Below are positions 8,449-18,073 of a DNA stretch of 64,000 bases, one piece after another (position 1 is the stretch's first letter; every line of letters starts with the position of its first letter). Source of the stretch: Stenotrophomonas sp. 169 (lineage in GTDB: Bacteria; Pseudomonadota; Gammaproteobacteria; Xanthomonadales; Xanthomonadaceae); the NCBI RefSeq assembly GCF_014621775.1, contig NZ_CP061204.1:2066501-2130500 (forward strand), read 5' to 3'. A program made the position numbers and the translations under genes. The notes beneath the pieces were generated by a model. That model saw nothing but the letters and a program-made list of their open reading frames with translations, did not search any database and was not told the origin of the DNA.

Positions 8449-9141
8449 ATGAAATACCGCCTGTTCCTGCTCGATCTGGATGACACGCTGCTGGATTTCA
8501 GGGCCTCGGAGCGGCTTTCTTTCAAGCGCATGCTCGCCAGCCTGGGTGTGCCCGATACGGCAGACGCGGTGTTCGCGGACTACCAGGGGATAAACCGGGG
8601 TCTGTGGACCGCGCTGGAACAAGGTGAGATCAGCAAGGATGTGCTGAAGGTCGAGCGCTTCCGCAGGCTGTTCGCGCTGCATGGCATCGATGCCGATCCG
8701 CGCAGGGCAAGTGATTCCTATCTGGACTGGCTGCCGCAGACGGTGGTCCTGATCGAAGGCGCACGTGCGCTGTGCGATGCCTTGGCCGCGCAGGGCGAGA
8801 TCGGCATCATCACCAACGGCATCGAGCAGGTGCAGTCGCGGCGCATCGCCGTATCCGGCCTCGCAGATCGCATTAGTTTCGTTGCCACGTCCGAGGCCTG
8901 TGGTCATGCCAAGCCGGATGAACGCTTCTTCGCCTTCAGCACCGCGATGGCGCGCCGGTTCGTGAAGTCGCAGACGGTCATCATCGGTGACCGCCTGGAG
9001 GCGGATGTGCTGGGCGCGAACCGTTACGGCATCGACAGCTGCTGGTTCAATCCCGCACGCCTGCCGAACGACGGCAGTGCGACGCCCACGCTTGAAGTGC
9101 ACGCGCTGCGCGACATCCCGTCACGTTTCGCTGCCTGCTGA
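8449..9141 (+). CDS. YjjG-like HAD hydrolase (pyrimidine 5'-nucleotidase)
   Basis: A 230-residue HAD-superfamily phosphatase of the YjjG/YfnB group, which dephosphorylates (often non-canonical) pyrimidine nucleoside monophosphates. Motif I is LLDLDDTLLDF (residues 6-16, nucleophile Asp), motif II is IITNG, the lysine motif is HAKPDERFF and motif IV is VIIGDRLEADVLGANRYGID. The ATG at 8449 gives the usual length of about 225-230; the frame extends upstream to 8392 without conserved sequence. It reads away from the divergent proP gene. Confidence 0.87.
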   Translation: MKYRLFLLDLDDTLLDFRASERLSFKRMLASLGVPDTADAVFADYQGINRGLWTALEQGEISKDVLKVERFRRLFALHGIDADPRRASDSYLDWLPQTVVLIEGARALCDALAAQGEIGIITNGIEQVQSRRIAVSGLADRISFVATSEACGHAKPDERFFAFSTAMARRFVKSQTVIIGDRLEADVLGANRYGIDSCWFNPARLPNDGSATPTLEVHALRDIPSRFAAC

Positions 9142-9246
9142 GGGTGGGAAATGCACGGTACGCACACACCGGGCACGCAGGATGCTTACATCCGTGTCTC
9201 TACGGTGGTGACTACTTTCCTGATCACCTCAAGCGGAGCACACGCC

Positions 9247-9666
9247 ATGACCGAGCACACCCCCATTCCCGAAGGTACCCTGATCGTCGTGGCCGACGGC
9301 GGTTCTGCGCGCGTGTTCACCAACGTCGGCAGCAAGACGGAGTTGAAGCTCAAGCAGCAGGATGAGCTGGTGCTGCGTGATGTCAGTGATGCCGGCGTAT
9401 CCGGGCAGGGCCCGTCGGGCGCGGTGCCGAAAGACATGACCATCTCGCAGCTCAACGAAGCAACCTTTGCCAAGCAGTTGGCCGAGCAGCTCAACGATGA
9501 TGCGTTGAACAACCGCTATGCGCACCTGGTACTGATCGCCGACCCGCAGACGCTGGGACGTATCCGTCCGCAGCTGCACAAAGAAGTGCAGTCGCGACTC
9601 GTACTCGACCTGGCGAAGGACTTCACCAACGCACCGCTGGAAGACATCCAGCGCGCACTGAGCTGA
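9247..9666 (+). CDS. Host attachment protein (baeRF / eRF1-like family)
   Basis: A 139-residue protein of the 'protein required for attachment to host cells' family (COG5622), related to bacterial eRF1-like proteins. Visible hallmarks are IVVADGGSARVFTN near the N-terminus, a polar central stretch, and HLVLIADPQTLGRIRPQLHK followed by LDLAKDFTNAPLEDIQRAL. The biochemical role is not established; some relatives are placed near ribosome-rescue functions on structural grounds. The ATG at 9247 is chosen because the conserved part starts there and AGCGGAGC lies upstream. The thioredoxin-like gene begins 4 bases after its stop. Confidence 0.83.
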   Translation: MTEHTPIPEGTLIVVADGGSARVFTNVGSKTELKLKQQDELVLRDVSDAGVSGQGPSGAVPKDMTISQLNEATFAKQLAEQLNDDALNNRYAHLVLIADPQTLGRIRPQLHKEVQSRLVLDLAKDFTNAPLEDIQRALS

Positions 9667-9670
9667 CAGC

Positions 9671-9997
9671 ATGCAGACCGCGCCTGACCCCGCGATGGCC
9701 AGCGAACCGTCCCGCGAGCAGATTGATGCGGGCAGCGGCTGGCTGCTGCTGGAGTTCGGCGCGACCTGGTGCGGGCATTGCCAGCTGGCCAAGCCGCTGG
9801 TCGCAGCGCTTGTGCAGCAGCACGGCGTGCCGCACCAGTGGGTGGAAGATGGGAAGGGGCGGCCACTGGGTCGCTCCTTCAGCGTAAAGCTGTGGCCGAC
9901 GTTGATCCTGCTGCGCGATGGGCAGGAAGTAGGCCGGGTAGTGCGTCCCGCTGTCGCGGATGATCTCGACGCCTTGGCGGCAACGCTGGCGCGTTGA
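9671..9997 (+). CDS. Thioredoxin-like protein
   Basis: A 108-residue thioredoxin fold with active site WCGHC (about residues 33-37) after LLLEFGATWC and the cis-proline segment KLWPTLILLRDGQEVGRVVRP. CGHC resembles protein disulfide isomerases more than classical thioredoxin (CGPC), so a higher redox potential is likely. No signal peptide is seen, so it is probably cytoplasmic. It lies 4 bases after the host attachment gene and is probably cotranscribed. Confidence 0.85.
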   Translation: MQTAPDPAMASEPSREQIDAGSGWLLLEFGATWCGHCQLAKPLVAALVQQHGVPHQWVEDGKGRPLGRSFSVKLWPTLILLRDGQEVGRVVRPAVADDLDALAATLAR

Positions 9998-10083
9998 GGT
10001 TGGCATGTCGCGCTCAGGCGCGGCACTGCAACATGCTGGCGTGCTTTCGTGATGCTAGGATCGACTCTCCTGAATCGATCTAA

Positions 10084-12441
10084 ATGCCGACCATGGGAAT
10101 CAGCGTGACGCGTCACTGGGTGGCCTGGGCTGCGGGCATCTGCCTGGCCACCGGCTCAAGCCTCACCAGCGCAGCCATGATCGGGGAGCGCGCGTTCGCC
10201 GCGGTGGACCCGTTCATCGGCACGGCGGGTGAGGGTCACACCTACCCCGGCGCCACGGTGCCGTTCGGCATGGTGCAATTGAGTCCGGATACCCGCATCC
10301 AGCCCCGCGAGAAGGCCTATGACTGGGCTGCTGGCTACCGCCATGACGACACCAGCATCGTCGGCTTCTCGCACACGCATTTCTCGGGCTCCGGGCATTC
10401 CGATCTGGGCGACGTGCTGTTGATGCCGTACACCGGTGATCCGGGCCTGGAGCGGGGCGATCCGGAGAAACCGCGTAGTGGCTATGCCTCCCGCTTCACG
10501 CACGACGACGAAAAAGCCGAGCCCGGCTACTACGCCGTCACCTTGGACGACTATCGCGTACGCGCCGAACTGACCACCAGCGAGCGCGTCGGTGTGCACC
10601 GGTACGCATTCGCCAAGGGCGATGAAGCGAAGGTGCTGTTGGACCTTCGCACCAGCCTGTACGACTACCCCGGCAAGATCCTGTGGTCGCGTCTGCGGGT
10701 GCGCGACGACGGCACCGTGACCGGCTTCCGCGAAACGCGGGGCTGGGCGCCGGGTCGGCAGCTGTACTTCGCCCTGCGTTTCTCGCGGCCCCTGCAGGCG
10801 CATGCGCTGCACAATACGGAAACGGACATCGCCTACAAGGGGTTTCCGCCGCCGGGCCACGGGTCGCCGTTGCAGCGGGCGCAGATCGAAGGACGGCAGC
10901 TGGTGGCCAGCTTCGACTTCGGCACGCTTCAGGGCCCGCTGGTGGTGAAGGTCGCGATTTCTTCGGTCAGTGAGGCCGGCGCGATCGCCAACCTGGATGC
11001 GGAGGTACCGGATTACGATTTCGACCGCGTGCGCGCCGAGGCCAAAAAGAAGTGGACCGACGCGCTGGGCGTCCTGGACATCGACGCACCGCGCGCCGAC
11101 CAGCGCAGTGCCTACACGGCGCTGTACCACTCGCTGCTGGGCCCGACATTGTCGATGGATGTGGATGGGCAGTACCGCGGCCCCGACAATGCCGTGCATC
11201 GCGCTGAAGGCTTCCGCCACCATTCGACGTTCTCGTTGTGGGATACCTACCGCGCCCTGCATCCGCTGCTGACCCTGGTGCAGCCGGAGCAGCGCAACAG
11301 CGACTTCATCAATTCGTTGCTGGCCCACCAGCAGCACAGCCCCTACAGCATGCTGCCGGTGTGGTCGTTCCATGGCCAGGAGACCTGGTGCATGATCGGC
11401 TACCACGCGGTCCCGGTGATCGCCGACGCGTACCTGAAGGGCATCCGTGGCTTCGATGCGGACAAGGCGCTGGATGCGATGGTCGCGACCGCCAACCACG
11501 GCCCCTACGATGGCATCGCGCAGTATCGTGAGCTGGGGTGGGTGCCGATCGACGAAGAAGGCGAGGCGGCCAGCAAGACGCTGGAATATGCCTACGACGA
11601 CTGGACCATCGCCCGCATGGCGGAGGCGATGGGCCGCAGCGACGTGGCCGCGACCTTCAACAAGCGCGCCGGCAACTGGAAACATGCGTTCGATGCGGAG
11701 ACGGGCTTCATGCGTGCGCGCAAGCGCGACGGCAGCTTCCGTATGCCGTTTGATCCATCGGCCAGCGGTTACGGCACCGACTACACCGAGGGCAATGCAT
11801 GGCAGTACTCCTGGTATGTGCCGCAGGACGTGCGGGGTCTGGCCGACGCTCACGGCGGGGCCGATGCCCTGCTGGCCCGGCTGGACCAGGTGTTCGAGGC
11901 GAAGGTGGATCCGTCGGTGTTCGAGCACATGGAGGACATCACCGGTCTCATCGGCTGGTATGCACACGGCAACGAACCCAGCCATCACGTGGCTTACCTG
12001 TACGCCCACGCGGGGCAGCCCTGGCGCACGCAGGCACGCCTGAAGCAGATCATGGACACGCAGTACGCCGATCGTCCCGACGGGCTGGCCGGCAACGATG
12101 ACCTGGGACAGATGTCGGCGTGGTACCTGTTCACGGCGTTGGGCTTCTATCCGGTGGCACCGGGCAGTGGCGAGTACATCATCGGCCGGCCGTTCCTGCC
12201 GAAGGCGGCGTTGCATCTGCCGAACGGCAAGACGTTCCGCATCGTCGCCGATGGGCTGAAGGCCGGACACGCCTACGTCGGTTCCGTCACGCTCAACGGG
12301 AAGCCGCTGCAGCGAGCATTCCTGCGCCACGATGAGATCCTGGCAGGCGGCGAGCTGCGTTTCGTGATGCAGGCCGAGCCTAACACCGCATGGCCAGGGC
12401 AGGACGCCGACGCCCCGTATTCGATGACCCGGGCAGAGTAA
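10084..12441 (+). CDS. GH92 alpha-mannosidase, secreted
   Basis: A 785-residue glycoside hydrolase of family 92, calcium-dependent exo-alpha-mannosidases that mostly trim alpha-1,2-linked mannose of N-glycans. The N-terminus is a signal peptide (hydrophobic stretch about residues 12-30, Ala-rich cleavage site). The conserved VDPFIGTAGEGHTYPGATVPFG block follows, then GFSHTHFSGSGHSDLGD, SLWDTYRALHPL, LPVWSFHGQETWCMIGYHAVP, GNAWQYSWYVPQD and NDDLGQMSAWYLFTALGFYPV. An ATG at 10093 is an alternative start. An inverted repeat GATCGA/TCGATC (10059-10080) sits where a ribosome binding site would be, and no clear Shine-Dalgarno is seen. Likely periplasmic or secreted glycan degradation. Confidence 0.92.
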   Translation: MPTMGISVTRHWVAWAAGICLATGSSLTSAAMIGERAFAAVDPFIGTAGEGHTYPGATVPFGMVQLSPDTRIQPREKAYDWAAGYRHDDTSIVGFSHTHFSGSGHSDLGDVLLMPYTGDPGLERGDPEKPRSGYASRFTHDDEKAEPGYYAVTLDDYRVRAELTTSERVGVHRYAFAKGDEAKVLLDLRTSLYDYPGKILWSRLRVRDDGTVTGFRETRGWAPGRQLYFALRFSRPLQAHALHNTETDIAYKGFPPPGHGSPLQRAQIEGRQLVASFDFGTLQGPLVVKVAISSVSEAGAIANLDAEVPDYDFDRVRAEAKKKWTDALGVLDIDAPRADQRSAYTALYHSLLGPTLSMDVDGQYRGPDNAVHRAEGFRHHSTFSLWDTYRALHPLLTLVQPEQRNSDFINSLLAHQQHSPYSMLPVWSFHGQETWCMIGYHAVPVIADAYLKGIRGFDADKALDAMVATANHGPYDGIAQYRELGWVPIDEEGEAASKTLEYAYDDWTIARMAEAMGRSDVAATFNKRAGNWKHAFDAETGFMRARKRDGSFRMPFDPSASGYGTDYTEGNAWQYSWYVPQDVRGLADAHGGADALLARLDQVFEAKVDPSVFEHMEDITGLIGWYAHGNEPSHHVAYLYAHAGQPWRTQARLKQIMDTQYADRPDGLAGNDDLGQMSAWYLFTALGFYPVAPGSGEYIIGRPFLPKAALHLPNGKTFRIVADGLKAGHAYVGSVTLNGKPLQRAFLRHDEILAGGELRFVMQAEPNTAWPGQDADAPYSMTRAE

Positions 12442-12446
12442 GGTCC

Positions 12447-13283
12447 CGGACGAAGGCGCCGCTGCGCTTGCCGAGCGTGGCTCGGCGATACCGTTCTCAT
12501 AACGCCCCGCGGCCCCGGCAACGCCGGCCACCGGCGGAATCCGTCACCGTGCGACACCGGTAGCGCCGAGCCGTGCTCGGCGGAATCCCGGCCATGTGCG
12601 GGAGGACGAAAGGCGCCGCTGCGCTCGCCGAGCGTGGCTCGGCGCTACCGGATCCACACCGCCCCGCGGCCCCCGCTACGCCGGCCACCGGCGGAAGCCA
12701 TCACCGTGCGACACCGGGTAGCGCCGAGCCGTGCTCGGCGGAATCCCGGCCATGTGCGGGGTGACGAAAGGCGCCGCTGCGCTCGCCGAGCGTGGCTCGG
12801 CGCTACCGTTCCGACAACGCCCCGCGGCCCCGGCAACGCCGGCCACCGGCGGAATCCGTCACCGTGCGACACCGGGTAGCGCCGAGCCGTGCTCGGCGGA
12901 ATGCCGGCCACGTGCGGGAGGACGAAAGGCGCCGCTGCGCTCGCCGAGCGTGGCTCGGCGCTACCGTTTCCACAACGCCCCGCGGCCCCGGCAACGCGGG
13001 CCATCGGCGGAATCCATCACCGTGCGACACCGGGTAGCGCCGAGCCGTGCTCGGCGGAATGCCGGCCACGTGCGGGAGGACGAAAGGCGCCGCTGCGCTC
13101 GCCGAGCGTGGCTCGGCGCTACCGTCCCATAACGCCCCGCGGCCCCGGCAACGCCGGCCACCGGCGGAATCCATCACCGTGCGACACCGGGTAGCGCCGA
13201 GCCGTGCTCGGCGGAATGCCGGCCACGTGCGGGGTGACGAAGGCGCCGCTGCGCTCGCCGAGCGTGGCTCGGCGCTACCGGAT
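12447..13283 (+). repeat. Tandem array of 158-bp units carrying paired GTAG palindromes
   Basis: Five units begin with GTAGCGCCGAGCCGTGC at 12560, 12718, 12876, 13034 and 13191, a spacing of 158, 158, 158 and 157 bases, with a partial unit ahead of the first. Each unit holds one GTAG palindrome, a 40-base spacer rich in CG (CGGCCACGTGCGGGAGGACG type), the opposite-facing palindrome ending CGGCGCTAC, and a 65-base linker (CCCCGCGGCCCCGGCAACG type). The palindromes belong to the SMAG/GTAG REP-like family. The units differ at only a few positions, so the array is young. Frames that stay open across it have no coding character. It fills the gap between the GH92 and mocA genes. Confidence 0.93.
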
Positions 13284-13311
13284 CGGTGTCGTGCGTGATG
13301 CCGGGTACGCC

Positions 13312-13926
13312 TCAACCCTTGGCGTCGATCAGCCCCTGCTGGCGCGCGGCGCGCAGGTCGTCCGGTGTGTCGATATCCAACTCCAGTTCCGTGCTGGGCA
13401 GCAGAAACACCGTCTCGCGCGGAAGCGCGCGCAGCCGCTGACGGAATCCACCGCGGCCCGTGCCAGAGGGCACCGCGTCGAACCAGTGTCCCGGCACCAC
13501 GGCCGGGACGGCGGCCAGCCCGTGCAGCAACGTTGCAGCGCAGCCAGAGGCGGACCCGCGTGCACCGTCCAGCAATGCCCGCAGGTGCCCCCGCGTCAGC
13601 GCCGGCTGATCGCAGAGCATCACCAGCACCTGCGGAACTGCCCGCACCGCATCGGCTGCCGTACGCAGGCTGTCAGCCATGTCCGCAGTGGGACTCGTGT
13701 TGACCAGCTGCGTGCAGCGGAGGTCCGCCAGCGCCTGCGATGTGGCCTCGCTCGCCTCAGCGACCACGACCCACACCGCGTCCGGCGCCGTCTCAGTCGC
13801 CAGGCGCACAGCGCGGTGCAACAGGGTTTCTCCATCGCGGCACAGCCACTGCTTGGGCTGGCCGAGACGCGTGCTGCCGCCGGCGGCCAACACCACGACC
13901 GCGTGGGCAGGTGCACGCGTCGTCAT
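13312..13926 (-). CDS. mocA: Molybdenum cofactor cytidylyltransferase (MocA-like)
   Basis: A 204-residue nucleotidyltransferase with the MobA/MocA signature LAAGGSTRLGQPKQWL near the N-terminus and LVMLCDQPALTRGHL in the middle. MocA converts Mo-molybdopterin to the cytosine dinucleotide form used by periplasmic aldehyde oxidoreductases of the xanthine dehydrogenase family. The ATG at 13926 overlaps the stop of the XdhC-type gene by 4 bases (ATGA), so it is the last gene of the pao operon, and its placement supports the MCD cofactor assignment. Close family members make other nucleotide transfers; the context decides here. Confidence 0.85.
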   Translation of the reverse strand: MTTRAPAHAVVVLAAGGSTRLGQPKQWLCRDGETLLHRAVRLATETAPDAVWVVVAEASEATSQALADLRCTQLVNTSPTADMADSLRTAADAVRAVPQVLVMLCDQPALTRGHLRALLDGARGSASGCAATLLHGLAAVPAVVPGHWFDAVPSGTGRGGFRQRLRALPRETVFLLPSTELELDIDTPDDLRAARQQGLIDAKG

Positions 13927-14924
13927 GAAACGGGCAACGCGGACGCGTGGCGCCATGCTTGGAGTTGGGCGGCAATACTCAACGCGATCGCATGGGGTCC
14001 GCGACCGCCCAGATCCAGACCAATCGGCGAACGCAGGCGGCCCGCCAAGGCCTCGACGGCAGCTGGCGGAAGCAGCGTGAACAGGTCATCGCGACGCCGT
14101 GCAGGACCCAGCAGGCCCACGAAGGATACCTGCGTTGCAGCAAGGGCGTGCAAGGCCTGCAGGTCCAGTTCGAAGTTATGGTGCATGACCAGCACCGCAT
14201 CGAACGGACCGCCTTCGGCCAGCGCCGCCTCGACTCCGTCCGAGGCCACCGCCAGCGCGCAGCGCTCACGCCATGCGACACGCGGGTCGTTGACGGTTAC
14301 CCGCCATCCGAGACCGCGCAGCGCAGGAACCAAAGGCGTTGCCTCGGGCCCTGCACCCAGCAGCAGAACCCGTGGCGGGGGCGCCCACTGCAGATTCCAA
14401 CGGGTCTGCTCGGCAGACCACGGCACCGCCTGCACTGGCAGACGTGCCTCGCTGCACTGCGTGTCGCAGGCCAGTCTGACACCCCCAGACGCATCGAGTG
14501 CCAGCCGCAGCGCGCCGGCCCCATCCAACCAGGCCTGGAGCACGGGCGTGCACCCCGGCAACGCACCCAGCGGAATCAGCGCGATGCGCTGGCAGCCCCG
14601 GCAACCGACGGCGTTGCCGCTGAACAGCGCGGCGTCATCGCGGGTGTCGATCTCCATCCAGTCGATGCGCCCCTCGGACGCGGCCTGCAGCGCGCAGCGT
14701 TCAATCTCCGGCTCCAGGCAGCCACCGCTCAACCAACCCACGTGCTGATCCTGGGCGAACAACACGACCGTGCCGGCACGCGCGTAGGTCGAGCCCAGCG
14801 TTTCCAGCACCACCGCGATGGCCGCCGGTTCGCCGGTGCCGAGCGCGCCGATGCACGCCTCCAGCACCTGCGGCAGCCCGGCGTCGTGCACCTCCATCAC
14901 CGTTTCATTGAAGGGCAGGGTCAC
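13923..14924 (-). CDS. paoD: XdhC/PaoD-type molybdoenzyme maturation factor
   Basis: A 333-residue protein of the XdhC/CoxI family. These chaperones bind the molybdenum cytosine dinucleotide cofactor, promote its sulfuration and insert it into the large subunit; E. coli PaoD does this for PaoABC. The N-terminal XdhC_CoxI half contains GSTYARAGTVVLF and GWLSGGCLEPEIERCAL; the C-terminal Rossmann half contains RVLLLGAGPEATPLVPALRG and VMHHNFELDLQAL. The GTG start overlaps the paoC stop (GTGA), which supports translational coupling and the chosen start. Confidence 0.87.
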   Translation of the reverse strand: MTLPFNETVMEVHDAGLPQVLEACIGALGTGEPAAIAVVLETLGSTYARAGTVVLFAQDQHVGWLSGGCLEPEIERCALQAASEGRIDWMEIDTRDDAALFSGNAVGCRGCQRIALIPLGALPGCTPVLQAWLDGAGALRLALDASGGVRLACDTQCSEARLPVQAVPWSAEQTRWNLQWAPPPRVLLLGAGPEATPLVPALRGLGWRVTVNDPRVAWRERCALAVASDGVEAALAEGGPFDAVLVMHHNFELDLQALHALAATQVSFVGLLGPARRRDDLFTLLPPAAVEALAGRLRSPIGLDLGGRGPHAIALSIAAQLQAWRHASALPVS

Positions 14925-17119
14925 GCGATATCCGGCAGGCCCGGCAGCAGCTTGTCCAAGGTGACCGGGTAGTCGCGGACGCGCACCCCTGTCGCGTTGT
15001 AGATCGCATTGGCGACCGCCGCGCTCACCCCGCACAGGCCCAGCTCGCCCACGCCCTTTGCCTTCATCGGCGACGACACGGCGTCTGCCTCGTCCAGGAA
15101 CACGACCTCCTGGTGTGGCACGTCGGCGTGCACCGGCACTTCGTAGCCGGCCAGGTCGTGGTTGACGAAGAAGCCCAGGCGCGTATCCACGGCAAGCTCC
15201 TCTGAAAGCGCCGCGCCGATGCCCATCGTCATCGCACCGATGACCTGGCTGCGCGCCGTTTTCGGGTTGAGGATGCGGCCGGCCGCGCACACGGCCAGCA
15301 TGCGACGGATGCGACTTTCACCGGTGGCCATGTCAACGCCCACCTCGACGAAGTGCGCGGCGAACGTCGACTGCTGGTATTGCTCCTGCAGTTTGTCGAA
15401 CTCGATGAAGTCCTCCACCACCAGTTCACCGTCGGCTGCGGCCTTGCCCAGCGGTGCCGAACGCGTGCCATCGCGTACCGTGCCATCGTCGAAGGTGGCG
15501 GTATCGGCGGAGAAGCCCAATCGCGCCGCCACGGTTTCGCGCAGCTTGGTGCAGGCCGCGAATACGCCTGCCGTCGCACTGTTCGCGCCCCACTGGCCAC
15601 CCGACCCGGCCGATGCAGGGAAACTCGAGTCGCCGAGTTTCACCGTCACCTGATCGAGCGACACGCCGAGCATTTCAGCGGCCGTCTGGCCCAGGATCGT
15701 ATAGCTGCCCGTACCGATATCCGTCATGTCCGTTTCGACGGTGACGTGGCCTTTGTCATCCAGGCGGATGCGGGCACCGGATTTCATCACCAGATTGTTG
15801 CGGAAGCCTGCAGCGACCCCCATGCCGACCAGCCAGCGCCCATCGCGCTGCTGCGCGGGAACGGCGGACCGCTTGTCCCAGCCGAAGCGCTGAGCACCAT
15901 CACGCAGGCACTGCACCAGTTGACGCTGGGAGAACGGACGCTTCGGATCGGAGGGATCCACCTGCGTGTCGTTGCGGATGCGGAACTCCACCGGGTCCAG
16001 CTTGAGCTTCTCCGCCATCTCATCCATGGCGATTTCCAGCGCCATCAGGCCGGGCGTTTCGCCGGGCGCGCGCATCGCGTTGCCTTCCGGCAAGTCCATC
16101 GTATGCAATCGCAGGCCGGCCAAGCGGTTCGCACCGGCGTACAGGAACTTGGTCTGCTGGATCGCCTCTTCCGGCGAGCCGCCCGGCAGGTTGCCCGACC
16201 AGGACTCATGCCCGATCGCGGTGAGCGTGCCCTCTGCGGTGGCCCCCAGGCGGATGCGCTGGATGGTGGCGGGGCGATGGGTCGTGTTGTTGGCGATCAA
16301 CGGCCGCGACAGCGCCAGTTTCACCGGGCGCTTGGCCGCCCGTGCACCCAGTGCGGCGAGCACCACGTCGGAGCGGATGAACAGCTTGCCGCCGAAGCCG
16401 CCGCCGATGTACGGCGAGATCAACCGGACCTTGTCCTCGGGCACGCCGAGCGTCTTGGCCAAGTCCTTCTTGCCCCACTCGATCATCTGGTTGGACGTCC
16501 ACACCGTCAGCTGGTCACCCTCCCACGCGGCCAGCGATGCATGCGGCTCCATCATGGCGTGGGACTGATCCGGCGTGTGGTACGTGGCATCCAGCGTCAC
16601 CGGCGCTTCGCCGAACGCTTTTTCGAAACTGCCCACGCGCGCGTCTGGATCGGTGTCCTGCAGTGGCCCACCGGCCGCCTTCGCGGCATCGAGGTCGAAC
16701 ACGCCCTTCGCGGGTGCGTAGCGGATACGCACCAGGTCAGCGGCCGCGCGTGCCTGCTCGAAGGTTTCCGCCACGACCAGCGCCAGCGCCTGATGGTAGT
16801 GCGCCACCTCAGGGCCGCCGAGCAGCGCAGCCGCATTGCGTCCCGCCTTGTGCAGGGTGCCCGCATTGTCGGCGGTGACGATGGCCAGCACGCCCGGTGA
16901 GCGACGCGCCGCGTCAAGCTCCATCGAGGTCACGCGGCCCTTGGCGATGCCAGCACCGACCACGTAGCCATAAGCGGGCGAGGGCACGGCCTCATGCCAC
17001 TCGTAGGCATATTTCGCGTGACCGGTGGTCTTCAGCGGACCGTCGATACGGTCCAGCGGCTTGCCGACCACCTTCATCTGGTCGATGGGATTGCGTCCCG
17101 CAGGGGTGTCGAATTTCAT
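14921..17119 (-). CDS. paoC: Aldehyde oxidoreductase molybdenum-binding subunit PaoC
   Basis: A 732-residue catalytic subunit, the same length as E. coli PaoC (YagR). It oxidises aldehydes, often aromatic, to acids at a Mo-MCD centre in the periplasm. Family blocks are visible: VGKPLDRIDGPLKTTGHAKYAYE at the N-terminus, YIGGGFGGK (about residue 240), RAPGETPGLMALEIAMDE, and KAKGVGELGLCGVSAAVANAIYNATG near the end, which contains the catalytic Glu of the xanthine oxidase family. The ATG at 17119 follows GAGGAGCTGATCC and lies 3 bases after the paoB stop. It has no own signal and is presumably carried to the periplasm with PaoA. Confidence 0.93.
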   Translation of the reverse strand: MKFDTPAGRNPIDQMKVVGKPLDRIDGPLKTTGHAKYAYEWHEAVPSPAYGYVVGAGIAKGRVTSMELDAARRSPGVLAIVTADNAGTLHKAGRNAAALLGGPEVAHYHQALALVVAETFEQARAAADLVRIRYAPAKGVFDLDAAKAAGGPLQDTDPDARVGSFEKAFGEAPVTLDATYHTPDQSHAMMEPHASLAAWEGDQLTVWTSNQMIEWGKKDLAKTLGVPEDKVRLISPYIGGGFGGKLFIRSDVVLAALGARAAKRPVKLALSRPLIANNTTHRPATIQRIRLGATAEGTLTAIGHESWSGNLPGGSPEEAIQQTKFLYAGANRLAGLRLHTMDLPEGNAMRAPGETPGLMALEIAMDEMAEKLKLDPVEFRIRNDTQVDPSDPKRPFSQRQLVQCLRDGAQRFGWDKRSAVPAQQRDGRWLVGMGVAAGFRNNLVMKSGARIRLDDKGHVTVETDMTDIGTGSYTILGQTAAEMLGVSLDQVTVKLGDSSFPASAGSGGQWGANSATAGVFAACTKLRETVAARLGFSADTATFDDGTVRDGTRSAPLGKAAADGELVVEDFIEFDKLQEQYQQSTFAAHFVEVGVDMATGESRIRRMLAVCAAGRILNPKTARSQVIGAMTMGIGAALSEELAVDTRLGFFVNHDLAGYEVPVHADVPHQEVVFLDEADAVSSPMKAKGVGELGLCGVSAAVANAIYNATGVRVRDYPVTLDKLLPGLPDIA

Positions 17120-17122
17120 GGA

Positions 17123-18073
17123 TCAGCTCCTCGCCTGCATCAATACCGACGCCAGCGTGCGCTGCGCCAACTGGACCTTGAACTGGTTCTCCGGTGTCGG
17201 CGCCGCACCCTGGAGCAGCGCACCGATCACGGCCTGCGCGCCATGCGGCAGCAGGGCGTCGGCTGCGTCACTGCGCCACGGCTTGTAGGCGACACCGCCC
17301 AGCGCAACACGGCCACTGCCGTCGGCCTGGATCACCGCCGCGACAGACACCAATGCGAAGGCATAGGACGCGCGGTCGCGCACCTTGCGATACAGATGCG
17401 TGCCACCCAGCGGCGCAGGCAACCTGACGGCGGCAATCAGTTCGCCCTTCTCGAGCAGGGTTTCGATATGCGGGGTACTGCCCGGTGCGCGATAGAACGT
17501 GTCCAGCGCAATCTGCCGCGTGCTGCCGTCGGGCCGCACGGTCTCCACCACGGCCGCCAGCAGCATCATCGCCACCGCCATGTCACTGGGATGGGTCGCG
17601 ATGCAGGCCGTGCTGGTGCCGATGACCGCCAACTGCCGACTGACACCGCCGATGGCCGCACAGCCGCTGCCGGGAAGGCGCTTGTTGCAGGGCTGGGCGG
17701 TGTCATAGAAATACGGGCAGCGGGTCCGTTGCAGCAGGTTGCCTGCGGTCGTTGCCTTGTTGCGCAGCTGGCCGGAGGCACCGGCAACGAGTGCGCGTGT
17801 CAACAGCGCATAGTCACGACGGATGCGCGCATCAGCCGCCAGGTCGGTATTGCGGACAAGGGCGCCGATGCGTACGCCGCCGTCGTCGGTTGCCTCGATG
17901 GTGTCCAGCTTCAGGCCATTCACATCGATCAGATGGGTCGGGATCTCGATTTCGAGCTTCATGAGATCCAGCAGGTTGGTGCCACCAGCGATGAAGCGCG
18001 CGCCGTGGGTACGTGCAGCAGCAGCCGCCGCTTCGGCCGGCGTGCGGGCGCGTTCGTAGGTAAAGGCTCTCAT
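17123..18073 (-). CDS. paoB: Aldehyde oxidoreductase FAD-binding subunit PaoB
   Basis: A 316-residue FAD subunit (E. coli YagS has 318). The FAD-binding motif [15 protein letters not shown] lies at about residues 25-40, and the second flavin-binding stretch [23 protein letters not shown] follows. The two cysteine-rich stretches, [17 protein letters not shown] and [10 protein letters not shown], resemble the extra [4Fe-4S] cluster site known in E. coli PaoB. It overlaps the paoA stop by 4 bases (ATGA at 18070-18073). Longer in-frame extensions into paoA were rejected. Confidence 0.92.
   Translation of the reverse strand: MRAFTYERARTPAEAAAAAARTHGARFIAGGTNLLDLMKLEIEIPTHLIDVNGLKLDTIEATDDGGVRIGALVRNTDLAADARIRRDYALLTRALVAGASGQLRNKATTAGNLLQRTRCPYFYDTAQPCNKRLPGSGCAAIGGVSRQLAVIGTSTACIATHPSDMAVAMMLLAAVVETVRPDGSTRQIALDTFYRAPGSTPHIETLLEKGELIAAVRLPAPLGGTHLYRKVRDRASYAFALVSVAAVIQADGSGRVALGGVAYKPWRSDAADALLPHGAQAVIGALLQGAAPTPENQFKVQLAQRTLASVLMQARS

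Noticed and set aside
10156..12531. Very long minus-strand open frame of 791 codons opposite the GH92 gene
   Set aside because: It is a mirror of the GC-rich third positions of the GH92 gene, without any family motif or ribosome binding site.
12447..13290. Several 60-170 codon open frames across the tandem array
   Set aside because: They are made of repeat translations rich in Arg/Ala/Pro, present in all six frames, and shift with the 158-bp unit, which is not a multiple of three.
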